A stretch of 64,000 bases of DNA. It comes from Sisyra terminalis (taxonomy: Eukaryota > Arthropoda > Insecta > Neuroptera > Sisyridae). The notes beneath the pieces are model-generated. The model ran no database searches, was not told the origin of the DNA, and saw only the letters and a program-made list of their open reading frames with translations. Positions 46,592 through 58,495 of this stretch are shown here, one piece after another; within the stretch, counting starts at the first letter, position 1, and each line of letters starts with the position of its first letter. The DNA is taken from assembly GCA_958496175.1 (NCBI GenBank), contig OY292279.1, positions 3,534,001 through 3,598,000 on the forward strand. The letters are read 5' to 3'. A program made the position numbers and the translations under genes.

Positions 46592-46910
46592 GATAAATAT
46601 TTAAATATAATAATTAAATTGTGGGCAATTAGGACGAAGCTTCTCGTGAAATATTATTTATTTTATCGCCAACGTTTCGTCAGTCATTGCTGACTTCTTC
46701 AGGGCTCTATAATGAAAATACATAACATTTAAAAAATAGCAACACATTATTGTCAAAATTATAAATTAAAAAAAATACAATTCATAAGTTTTAGTCGATA
46801 TAAATCTTAGTTTATTAATGTGAAAAAAGCTTCGTCCTTATTGCCCACAATTTAATTATTATATTTAAAAAGACAAGGACTTTAACAACATGGATAAATA
46901 TTTAAATATA
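46592..46910. mobile_element. Hammerhead element flanked by 18-bp direct repeats
   Basis: GATAAATATTTAAATATA occurs exactly at 46592-46609 and 46893-46910 and brackets a 283-bp insert, which looks like a target-site duplication. Inside, ATTGTGGGCAATTAGGACGA is repeated inverted near 46838-46857, giving imperfect inverted ends. A hammerhead core lies on the minus strand at 46667-46707. The length and lack of coding capacity suggest a non-autonomous Penelope-like derivative. The duplication is AT-rich and might be coincidental microhomology, but 18 identical bases make that less likely. Confidence 0.6.
46667..46707 (-). ncRNA. Minimal hammerhead ribozyme-like motif
   Basis: On the minus strand: CTGAAGA (complement of 46696-46702), an extra A, stem II GTCAG/CTGAC, GAAA (complement of 46675-46678), ACGT, then U17. 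Stem I is GCC/GGC. Stems I and II differ in sequence from the other loci yet still pair, which is covariation. Confidence 0.7.
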
Positions 46911-49900
46911 TGATCAGTTTTTGGTATCAAATTTTAGAAAAAACGAAATTATGCGTTTACAAACTTTAAACAAATCCATTCTTCATTTCAGTAAATAAAT
47001 TTTAGGGGTGTGGAACTTAATAAAGTCAATTTAAACAACAAATTTTATTAATTAGTAAATAAATTGTTGCCAACATATCGGTCGGAGAGGCCAACATTGA
47101 ATCGCTCTCGGGGTTGTTGTGCGGCCTGTTCTGATGGGAAAATTGTCATTTTGTCGAAAATTCCAACGCCCAAAGGGCAAATCATAAAGTTTGCCGAGCC
47201 TCCGCACATACAAATAAATAAGGCAGCACAACTCTGTTGCGCCTCGTCTTCGTCTTGTTTACAATTAAACTTTGTTCCAACAACACACATTATTACCCTC
47301 AACGTAAAAACTTTTCCCACCGACTCGTAAACGAAAGAGGAGGCGATTTTTTTTTCGGTCAGACTAATTTCAAATGATGTTTTTTCGCACTGTACCTATA
47401 CCAACAAAACGGAAAAAAGCTCCCGAAAGTCTCGAAGATTAATGGCCAAACACGAAGCACATTTTCCTCGTAAAACAAATTTTTAACGCTCGAACTGCAA
47501 TAATATTTTTTGCGTCGCAACTTCATCTCAATTAAGACGTTAATTACCCTCAAAAAAAATTAACATATGGTTAGTTTATAAAGCCATAATATGAATTTGA
47601 TTCTTAGGTAATCAAATACGACGTGGGGTACATATTTTTGAGGTAATCCAAGCCCACACAAGAAGACAATTTTAAATTGAATTTTTATTTTTTTTATATA
47701 TAGACTGTTCTGAATAAAAGCAAATTTTTACTAAGAAAAGTTAATATATTTGTGGACATTAATTTGGGACACCTTGTATTTATTTAAACCATCCCCTTGA
47801 AAGGCGCGATTCATGTGAAACTCGTTCGAAAGATTAATGGCCACGCCAAATTGTAGTGTTGGAGCCAATTCCATGTTTTCTTCATTTTTCGCCAGTCAGC
47901 CGCATTTAAAGTGGGTGGTCGAGTGACAATGATGGCTTATAATTAGACAAAAAATCGCAACGTACTTAATTAAGCTGATGAGGCATAAACAAGACAACCA
48001 ACAACCATCTGAAATTGTATACTGCACTTCCATATAGCTTCCATTTCTCTGTGAAAATATTTTCGCAAATCACTTTTCGAAATGGATGTTTTTATTTTTC
48101 TTATTTTTTTTTTTTTGGGGGGCTTCAAACGGGAAAATTTCTATCCAATTTCGTCCGCCCTTTTATCAAACGCTCTACCGTGCGCTTGTGAAATGCGTCG
48201 AGAAATGATCAAAGATGGGCTCAAGGAAGATAATTTTCAAAGTGGTCCCAGTGGCTGGCGGTTTGAGGCCAATATATTTGATAGGGGATGTCTTACATTA
48301 AAATGCTTACACATGAAAATTTCTGTATTCGAATATTTATTCACTTTCTCATGAAAATATTTCACGGAGAAGGCATTTGCCTTGAGAATATTAATGCTCT
48401 TTTCGAAAAAGGTTTTTTTTTTGCTATGAAAATTTCTTTTGCATAATATTTACAACAAAAAATCAAACAATTCCGGAGAGGCTACAAAAAAAACCCCTAT
48501 AATAGTTGAAATATTTGATATATGCGTCTTTCTTGAAGTAACTTAAATACATCAAATCTTAGCAAAGATTAAATTCAGTTATAAAGTTAAGCAAGAAGCA
48601 CCAAAGGAAAATCATAAGATGATTCAGGAAAATTTGGGTTACATTAAATCGAAAAAAAAAATATCAACATTCATACAATATAAAATACATTCAAATGAAA
48701 TCGAATTGGAAAACAAGATCGAAAAAAACGATATAACAATATACAACACGATTATGCAAATTGATTTTTCTTTTATTCCTTATTTTTACGTTGAAAATGC
48801 TATTTTATTCTTTTGTATTAAAATACAACTTGTATTATGTATGTATAACCAAAACCATTAGAAAAGAATGCGCTGATCTATGGTTAAAAAAAGACAAACA
48901 TACTGACGAAAATAAAAAGTATATACATTAATATAGATACAGGTGAACAATACACTTACATTACAAACATCACAACCATTTAACGATTGCTACACAAACG
49001 GTTACGTTTTAAATCAAATCAAAGGATCAATTACAAACATCGCAACCCCTCTATCAAATGATCATTAGGAACTTCAAGATTTTTAATATTTAAATCATTT
49101 ATTTTGTAGGTTATCAAAATCAATCATAGTTTTAAAAATTACAAAACAATATTACACACGAATGGGTTCTATTGGGATGAAGTTATGGGAAAAATAAAAT
49201 TGATAAAAAGATAACTTTTACGGTTTCCTATTTGCCGTTTAGTTTCCCGCGTGGTTAAACTATTCCTTTAATTATGGTGGACCATTTGAGTTTTTTCTCA
49301 TTTCAGAGGGGAGAGGGGCTTTTTCTTTATCTCGCAAGTATAGATTTAAAACACAAATATGTTGATAATTGATTTTTCTTCTCAATATATTCCCATGTTT
49401 CTGTTTCACATTCTAGAAACTTCTTTTCTTATTTCCTAAGATCTCAGGTCTACAATAAATTGAATGTTACCTTTCTTCTCTTATTATTTGCCAATTTTTT
49501 TCATCGTATTCTACCGATGGAATATCACTTTAATCAAAACACATTTACTTCTATAATTTAAAGAAATTTTGGGTTAAAAATTCTTATATTTATTTTGGAA
49601 TTCTTAAATAATATGACATTTAAAATCGATTACTTTTTATTCGAAAAAAAATTATCGTCCAAAAACAAACGGCTTTCTTTTCTCGAAGATTACATTTCAA
49701 AGCTCTTTAGTTACTTTATTTCTCGTGTCCCTGAAGACGTAAAAAAGACTAAAATTTATCAACAGATTTTTTTTTTAAATTTTTTGCTTATCGTTTAGTT
49801 TTCCGCGTGTTTGAACTATTTCATAAATTAATTCTTATAATTGGGAAAGTCCATTGTTTCTCCAAATCAATCCATGTTTAACCATTGTCTTTTTAACACT

Positions 49901-49960
49901 CTTGTATAGATTTTTGCAACTGTCGTTAAGAGAATTTATTTTCTTTTAATATTTCCACGG
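46911..49960. other. Single-copy-looking island
   Basis: The part 47048-47330 is GC-richer and open on both strands (88-90 codons each). Neither product has a recognisable domain, and mirror-open frames usually reflect composition. The phrase TTTAGTTTCCCGCGTGG (about 49238-49254) recurs as TTTAGTTTTCCGCGTG (about 49794-49809) with similar flanks, a weak direct repeat. No splice pair was found. Confidence 0.4.
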
Positions 49961-51362
49961 GATATCGGGAAAGTTTGAGCCCTTAATATTAATATTAAGG
50001 GGTCTATCATCTTTAATTCGATTTTTTATTTGTGCTCTCATTTTTGCGTCAATGCTGTCGAAACTATCAAAGTAAAAAAAATCGTCTGCACATATTTTTA
50101 TAGGAAATTAAATTCCCTACAAAAAACTTCTTTTTGAAAATTTTTGCCAGACACGCCATTTCCGAATAATCAAGCTTCAGACATTGATATTATATTTAGA
50201 TTTATCTTCTTTATTTTGGAATTTTGTAACTAACGAACAAATAAATATATAGAAATAGATAATATAAATTCTTGATGGGAGTTTAATATTCTACAAAAAA
50301 GGACTCTTAACGTTTTTACATAAAATCATTCTTTCAAAATTGGTTCAACAACGAAAACAACAATAATTTAATTTTTCCTTAAACTTTAATTGTGAATAAC
50401 TTTTGAAAAAGTGATTTTATGTAAAAACGTTAAGAAACCTTTTTTGTAGAGCTTAAAATTACCTTTCAGAAATTATATTGATTAGTTTTTTATACTTATT
50501 TGTTCGTTAGTTACAAAATTCCAAAATAAAAAAGATAAATCTAAAAATTATATCAATGTTTGAAGCTTGATTATTCGAAAACGGCGTGTCTGGCAACAAT
50601 TCTTAATGAGACGTTTTTTGTAGAGAATTTAATTTTACTATAAATTTATATGCAGATTAATTTTTTTTATTGCTCTTCAAAAAAGGTCTTAACATTTTTA
50701 CATAAAATCACTTTTTCAAAAGTTATGCAACAATAATTTAATATTTTATTAAATTTTAATTGTGCATAACTATTGAAAAAGTGATTTTATGTAAAAATGT
50801 TAAGACCTTTTTTGAAGAGCAATAAAAAAAATTAATCTGCATATAAATTTATAGTAAAATTAAATTCTCTACAAAAAACGTCTCATTAAGAATTGTTGCC
50901 AGACACGCCATTTTCGAATAATCAAGCTTCAGACATTTTCAGAAAACCTTTTTTGTAGAGCATTAAATTCCCTTTAAGAAATTATATTGATTAATTTTAT
51001 ATTTATTTGTTCGTTAGTTACAAAATTCCAAAATAAAGAAGATAAATCTAAAAATTATATCAATATCTAAAGCTTGATTATTCGGAAACGTGCGTGTCTG
51101 GCAAAAATTTTCATAAAGACGTTTTTGTAGGGAATTTAATTTTCTATAAATATATGGCAGATGAATTTTTTTACCTTGATAGTTTGACAGCATTGACACA
51201 AAAATGAAAGCACAAATAAAAATTCCAAATTAAAGATGTGTGACCTCTTAATATTAATATTAAGGGCTCAAACCTTCCAGATATTTTTTTTGTCACTTTG
51301 AACAATATTTTCGATATACTTTTCCAAAAAAAAAATAGTTGATTTTTTTGGGCCACTCTATT
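49961..51362. repeat. Nested palindromic element (four arms)
   Basis: This is the same family as 36465-38000. An outer left arm (49961-50400) and outer right arm (50936-51362) enclose a younger, near-perfect inner palindrome (50561-50932, centred near 50746). The arm order is thus left, right, left, right. TTAATATTAATATTAA marks both outer ends (near 49984 and 51248). Confidence 0.8.
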
Positions 51363-54300
51363 TTTAACGTTAAATACCTTTTAAAATCTTAATAGTCAAG
51401 TTTGCTAACTTTAGGCTTCTTGAAAAAACTTTTTAAGTTCGTAAGAAATAGTCAACCTATATTGTATGAATAGCCATTATTTTAGCTTAAGGAGAAAATT
51501 ACAAATTGCAGAAAATTTCATTGAAAATATTTTTTTTAAACTATCAAAGAAACTAGCCACGTTTTGATGGCAGAAATTTAATGCGTAGAAGCTATTTCAA
51601 ATTGAAGATTTACTTAAAGTTTGTCGAGCCAACACAAGTCAAAACTAATTAAATAGATAGATAATAAACTGTTGATGATCTGCCTTCCTCAGCTATTTAC
51701 GGAAACGGAAGTTGTTTAGTGGAAAATACTAAGAAATTCAATTATGAAACAAGTTTAATTTCCCTGCAAGACAAACAACTAGCTTGCAAAACGATCAAAT
51801 AGCACACACATATAAAACACGACAGACAATATAAAACGGGAGACAAACTAGGACAAAAAAAGAAAAGTGTGGAAAAACTTTTGCGCTTTTTCAACACCAT
51901 GTGAGACACAATGGTGGAGGGAAAGCTTTGGAGAAATCAAAGGAATTTTTTATGAGCCCCCAAAAAGAATTCGCAGTCAAATAAGATTGGAGGATAAAAA
52001 ATATGTTGATACGTGCAAATTTGAAATAACAGAACCTGTGGGGAGTGGAATAAATATATTTTCTTTGTCTTAGACGTTTTGTGAATTCGCTTCTATATAC
52101 TACACATATTTGGGAGCTTTAAGTAAATTTCCCGATAGTATTGCGATTCTAAAGGCGACATGCACGAATTCTAAACTATAATTCTATTTAGATACCGTTT
52201 TGAATGTATGCCAAACACAATATATTTCCCAAAGCTCGAATAGAGCGACGCGTTTTCATTTTTCTCTCCGTTTGATAGCCACATTCGCCAATTTTAACAT
52301 ATTTTCCGAGTCTCTTGCGTCCCCGTATAATCACCGCGTTTTCGATATATATTTTTAACATAGAAACAGAGAAAGCTAAATTCACTTGTGAATTTCCCAC
52401 AAATATTGCGTTTTCTACGCGCGTTTTTCCCGTAAAAGCTCATTTATGAAAGCATCTAGTGGAAAAATATTGCAAAAAGAAGTCGTAAACGATCTGATAT
52501 TTGGTGATTTAATGTCTTTGACAACAATTTGATTTGATTATTTGTCTTTTATGGCACACGGATGAAATGAATTTCGTGGTTGTGGTTTGAAGCTTTTGAG
52601 CTTTTTTTTTAATGGGAAAAAAGAATGATTTCTCTCTTGGGAGTTGAGATATTTCATTAGGTTTAATCTGCTCAAATAAAATCAGTACAAATTTATATTA
52701 AATTTTAAATAACTGGCGAGGTTTGTCATCGCCTGGGGTGAAAATAAAACTTTTTTATGGGATAAAATTTGATAAATCATTAAGTCGAACATTGTTTTTA
52801 CCACCGAATTTTAAAGTATATTATTTAAATTTTAGACTTAATATAGAAAATTTATTATAAGAAAGTAGACTTGTTGAATATTGTGCTGCTTTTTCAATTA
52901 TATTCATTCCTTATTTAATAAAAATTTGCAAGGTAACCATTTTAAGTTTTAATGAAAAAAAAATCAGTAATAAGAGTATAAGTGTTCAATAAAAAATAGA
53001 TTTGAAATCCGAAGTCCAAGAAAACAAAAAAAAGTTCCTAAAAAGCTTTGAAATTTAGTGCTTTAGAAACGATTGTTGTTTGCTGTTGGTAGATAAATTT
53101 TTGTCCGGTTTATAGGCATTTCTAAAAAGAATGCCCCTTGAAATTTTCCAAGAAATACAATTTCAAATGCAAAAGCAAATACCAGAAAAAAAATCGTATT
53201 TTAATTTCATTTCACAAATTTACCAAAAAAAAACTACCTGAAGTACCTGAGCGAAATGTAGTCCTTAAAGGAAGAAAGTTTATTCTCTTAAGAAGATTAA
53301 CTTTTGTCCAGTTTATAACCCATAATAAGGGATACTCTGCTAAGTTTTCAGAAAAGTATATTTTTTTTAATCTTATATATAAATTGGCTATCTTGCCGTG
53401 CGTCCATGCAGAATGGGCTATGCGCATGCGCTCTGTTATCCCCACTTACGCATTCAAAACGTTGGTAGGGGTACTCAGTCACTAATATATTTATTTGTGA
53501 ATACGTATTTCGAATTTTCTGGTTTACAATATGTGAAAGCCGAAAACCTTAATGCTTACTTATAAACTTAACTTATTTTTCCTTTCACTTTTCTTACATT
53601 CTCTTCCTTGTCCAATAGGTTTCATCCTACTATAATTTTTTTTCACTTTATACCATTTTCAAAGGTTTCTGCACTGGTCTAAATATATTAATAATCAAAA
53701 ATAAGTTTTCCATTTTTGGACTGAGAAAATTATTTCTTTACCACTTTAAAAGAAGAATTGTTGACAAAATGGAAAATTATATAAAAGTAAATTTTCAATT
53801 CCAAAAAAAATGTTTTTTTGTACCAATAAAGACCTTTTAAGATCTGTTAACTTCAGATTCATAAATTTTATGTGAAATTTTCAATTTTCTTGGACAAAAT
53901 ATGCATCGTTGTTTAAAAAAGAAACTTCCAAGAAGGGTTGACCAATGAAAGAGTAAGACCAAGAGCTTTTTACCGACATGAATCAAGGAAAGCTTTTTCC
54001 GAAATACAATAAATAAAACTTTCGTTAACATTTCATCATCAAATTTATCATTTTTGATCTCGTTTGTGTGCAAACACTACTGCAAATCCATACGAAACAA
54101 AAATGAATTTTAACAACGTTAAAATTTCCTCATTCATTCAATAAGTTTCATGTGAAATATTTCAAGTATGAGCTTTCCAGCATTGTGTTGACGAAAAGGC
54201 AAATTGAATATTTAAATAATGTTATTAAAACGTTTCCTTCTATTATGCTGAAATAATAATATGGCATTCATTGATAATGATCAAAACCATAACTGGCAAA

Positions 54301-55559
54301 ACTGGAAACTACCCCATAAATTCCCTTAATTTTCTCCGCGTCCCTCTCGCAACCCCCCGCCCCCCCTCAGAGCGTTAATTTTCAAGGTTTTGACCCCGAA
54401 GGCGAGCCGAGAGCCTTTTGTATGCAAATGAAAGTATTCGTTATGATTCCAAACAGTTTTAAGTGCAATCAATATTTGGTGAAATGAGGATATTAATGAC
54501 ACGAACAGCTTTTGCGAGAATAATTTCCAAACCGAATATCCCGCGTCTTGTCTATTTCACCCCCCTCATCCCCCGATTCGATATAATATAGTCAATGATA
54601 ATGGGATCTCCTATAAAATTATTAATATGGGTTTAAGGTAAGGATGATAGAATTGGAGCGTTAAGGGAATTGGGATTTGAGAGCAAGTCAAAATCCATTT
54701 GGCACAATGAAATTTAAACCGTTTGCCATAGGAAAAAATAAAGGTCGAACAAATACGGTTTTTCCCTCCATTCCCGTTGATTCTCGTGTTTTTTTTTGTG
54801 CGAGGCACTACTTGAAAAAGGATGGATTCAGGATGAATTTAATGTTATGGATAAAACGATGTGGCTGCACATGTCGTTTTTGTCAGATTTTTGAAGGATG
54901 AAATGTTCATCTTGACAGTGGAAATGTTTGAGTTTGGGCGACCGTTTTCTTCACGCAGGAATGGACAATCGTTAGACTGTCCTATATATTTATGTATGGG
55001 AGCTAAAAGGCATTAGTTGCACGTGGGATGAGGCATGCGAGAGCAAATCTCAACAGTGGTCGACACCGTTTTTCCATTTCCGGAATGAGTTTTCGTTGAA
55101 TCGTTATTATTCGAAGGGCTAACAAACATTTGCGTCGGTGTTTTCCTGGAATTTTTTTTTTTTTTTGGTCGTTGTTATGATAGAAATGGCGTTAATCATT
55201 TCTTCAGAATGGATGAAATTTGATGAAAGGGATGCCGGTAGAGTTTCCGGTGCATCGTCTTGTGATTAATGGAGACAATAAAGTATAAGGTTTTAATGAG
55301 GCAGATGGAGCGTGTGATAAAACTGGACTCTAATGAGAAATACCATCAATGACGTGGATCGTCTCATTAGTGAACCATCCACGACAAAAAAACATAAGGG
55401 TCACACACTATTGCTCCATATTTCTGATCTCTACCCTTGTTTGAAATTATTTCACAGAAAAAGAATAAAAAAATGCATGTTGCATGCTTTTTGTTGCAGC
55501 TTCCTTCTCTGTAACCATCTCTTCATTACCGGAAAAATAATTCACACAATCGACAAACT
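51363..55559. other. Single-copy-looking DNA, no gene recognised
   Basis: The parts 51700-52500 and 54200-55560 have mixed composition and contain several GAGCTTT/AAAGCTC motifs (near 52120, 52230, 52435, 52597 and 54170). A dispersed repeat at about 53576-53642 matches 34432-34512. A C-rich CCCCCCGCCCCCCC stretch lies near 54353-54366. No coding exon is supported. Confidence 0.4.
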
Positions 55560-55900
55560 CGAAATAAAGAAAATCATTGTCTTTATTTCCTAGTTTTTCA
55601 TTAAAAAATTCCAAAATTTTCGGTATATTTCATCAATTTTCGAATCTTTAATCAATTTGACCAAATTTAAAAATCAATAACTAATAATGTTCTTGGGAAC
55701 TTGAACTCAAATAATAAGACATTAATTTTTCAAATCATCTCAACGTTTCGTTGGTATTTATTACCAACTTCTTCAGGAGAATATTTGAGATTAACATCCT
55801 AGTTAAAATGCTGGCTCATTTATACCGGGTCAAAAATTAAAACAAATATAAAAATACAACCTAATTAGTCCTAAATCGGTTCTAAATCTATTAAAAAAAA
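55560..55900 (-). mobile_element. Penelope-like repeat fragment with hammerhead
   Basis: A hammerhead core lies at 55737-55781 on the minus strand. Sequence such as GGCTCATTTATACCGGGTC lies upstream of it on that strand, an arrangement I associate with the flanking repeats of Penelope-like elements. No reverse transcriptase or GIY-YIG coding is present. Boundaries are approximate because no repeat partner lies in the window. Confidence 0.45.
55737..55781 (-). ncRNA. Minimal hammerhead ribozyme-like motif, best paired copy
   Basis: On the minus strand: CTGAAGA (complement of 55770-55776), an extra A, a 7-bp stem II GTTGGTA/TACCAAC, GAAA (complement of 55746-55749), ACGT and U17. Stem I is 4 bp (TCTC/GAGA). 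It has the longest helices of all the copies here. Confidence 0.7.
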
Positions 55901-56226
55901 ATCATGCCAAGTTATAGCTCTTAATTTTCATTTTAACCCAACCCCCCGCGACAGCCAAAGTTTTAAATGGAAATAACACGGGAAAAGTTCTGTTGATTTT
56001 TTGAAATTTTTTTTCATCATGAAATAATGAACAGATCATGTCGACCAATAACAATTTTTATAGCAAATTTAACGCTCTACAAAAAAGGTTCCGTATGATT
56101 TTTTGCTAACTCTAACGGTTTCTGAGTTATTGAAGGTCATAGATGAAGTTTAAGTCAATTTTACGAATTTTCTATTTCTACCGTCATTTAATGATTTAAA
56201 AATGACAAAAGGATAATAATAAGGAG

Positions 56227-56346
56227 AATAATTATGTAAGTAATATGACTCAAATTCTTTATATTTTTAAAGCCAACGCCTGTTCAAATGCGTCGTAATC
56301 AAAAATAAAGAATGTGGGTCATACGACTTGCGTAATTATTCATTAA
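56227..56346. repeat. Hairpin MITE, about 40-bp arms
   Basis: GAATAATTATGTAAGTAATA...CAAATTCTTTAT (56228 on) is matched inversely by ATAAAGAATGTGGGTCATAC...GTAATTATTC (to about 56342). The loop is about 35 bp and includes GCCAACGCCTGTTC. Confidence 0.65.
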
Positions 56347-56899
56347 TTTATTGATGAAAACTTTTTTTTTTCCAACTATGATTTTGAAAAATATTTTTTC
56401 CTTATAAAATCCATTTTTTTTCTAATCAGACTAATAAAAATTGGCGTTTTAATTGGTTGTTAACGGCATTGCATTTTTCAGTTTCCCTGAACTACTTTTT
56501 TCATTACTTTTTGCTAGAAATTCTTGGAATTCTTAATTTTATTGGTAGAAAAAATAAATAAAAATAAAAAATTAAACTTCCCTCTCACCCCTCCCAAAAT
56601 TTCCTCTTAACTAACTGATGAATAATTTACTAGGATCCTATATCCTATATGTTTAATCTTATAATTTTCTTCCTGATTCTATTCGGTGATTTTAAATAGA
56701 ATTTTGATCCTCAAAATTTGGTTTTTCCATCCCTTCAAACTATTTTTCCCAACAAATTTTATCATTTAAACTGCAATGTTTTCCTAAACGTAAACTTAGT
56801 GATGTTTTTGAAAATCTTTGTCAAAAGGGGCTACAAAAAAGCAAAGAGAAAAAAACAAGAGAGAAAAAAGTATAGCTAGATGAATAAGGGTAGTCCGCT

Positions 56900-57508
56900 G
56901 ATGGAACCAAAACAAATGATAGGTAGATGCAAGAATATGGGGAGAAAAATCCAAGAAAATAAATTGTTGTAGTTTTGAGGAAAAATATCACAATATTTAT
57001 TATCGTAGGTCTACAGAAAGACCCAGGAACAAATTATCATTATAAAACGATAACAATTTTCTCACATAAGCAAACCGCAAACTCCAAATTTTCTTCTTTT
57101 CCTCCAACAAAGTAACACTTTCCTAGAGGCCATTGAAGGATTGGAGGCTTTGCTGGTTTTAAAGCAAACAAAGAGGCAGGGGGTTTGCAAAAGTTGGTAC
57201 AAATATGCCATTTATTAGTTCAAAACTGGCTTTTGGTACATCGATGGGAAAAATAGTAAATTAAATATCCGAATTCACTTAAAATGATCAATTCAATTCC
57301 AGGAATAACTATTTTGAAGGCAATTTCTTAAAGATTATAAAAGAAAAACTTTAGGAAGATTTTTAAATCTTAAATCGCTAGTAAGTCTTTTAATAGGACA
57401 CTACATTTGAGAAAAGAAAACATTTTCTAGCTATAGAAGTAAACATTGAGTCAATGGCAGGCTGGATATGCAACTGGAGAAGGAAAATTGCTTCCCCCGA
57501 TTATTCAA
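56900..57508. repeat. Older copy of the 41.3 kb repeat family
   Basis: It shares GACACTACATTTGAGAA, GGAGAAGGAAAATTGCTTCC and CTAAGTATGATTCAAAACTT with the neighbouring palindrome and with 41310-42240. It is diverged and encodes nothing. Confidence 0.6.
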
Positions 57509-58495
57509 GTTCCTAAGTATGATTCAAAACTTTTTAGTCATTTGGAAAAGATTTGGCAAATATACATATAGATCTATCAAAATTAAAAAAATAAATATCG
57601 GAATTACTACTCCGGAGGCATTTTCTCAACGGTTATGATAAAGAAACTTTTGTAAGACCAAAATAAAGGAATTTTTTTCCTTGAATCACTGGTTAATGCG
57701 CCTATTAATGCGACACTAAATTTGAGAAGTAATTTTAAAAATGAATATTGTGGCAAGTGCATGCACAAAAATTCATCTGGGGAAGGAAAATTGCTTTTCA
57801 CGTACTTTTGAACTTTTCAGCTAGGTCTCAAATGCGTTTCAGTCTTATTGGGCTACCTAGACAAGAGCTGGGAAATATTTATAACACTCAGCTTCTGCTG
57901 AGATTTATCTTATAAAATCCTAATGCATTATAAAGAAAATTTGAGGAGAGACCCCTAGAACAATGAGGAAAAATAATTTATTATGCATAAAGACAGAAGT
58001 CAGATAAGCATTTCTGCATCTTTGGTCCATCAACAGTATTACTATAAATAGTAATATAAATAAACATTATTTAAATAATTAGGATTTTATAAGATAAATC
58101 TCAGCAGAAGCTGAGTGTTATAAATATTTCCCAGCTCTTGTCTAGGTAGCCCAATAAGACTGAAACGCATTTGAGACCTAGCTGAAAAGTTCAAAAGTAC
58201 ATGAAAAGCAATTTTCCTTCCCCAGATGAATTTTTGTGCATGCACTTGCCACAATATTCATTTTTAAAAATACTTTCTCAAATTTAGTGTCGCATTAATA
58301 GCCGCATTAACCAGTGATTCAAGGATAACAATTCTTTTATTTTGGTCTTACAAAAGTTTCTTTATCATAACCTTTGAGAAAATGCCTCCGGAGTAGTAAT
58401 TCCGATATTTAATTTTTCAATTTTGATAGATCTATATGTATATTTGCCAAATCTTTTCCAAATGACTAAAAAGGTTTTGAATCATACTTAGGAAC
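57509..58495. repeat. Near-perfect inverted repeat, about 417-bp arms
   Basis: The left arm (57509-57924) and right arm (58078-58495) differ at only a few positions by eye and are separated by 153 bp. Landmarks are TACTACTCCGGAGGCATTTT, GCAAGTGCATGCAC and CTCAGCTTCTGCTGAG. The arms belong to the family at 41.3 kb and 56.9 kb. High arm identity compared with the family's age suggests a recent inverted duplication or gene conversion. Confidence 0.85.

Noticed and set aside
47048..47330. Mirror-image open frames of 88-90 codons on both strands
   Set aside because: Frames open on both strands of the same GC-richer patch usually reflect base composition. Neither product looks like a known family and no splice sites bound them.
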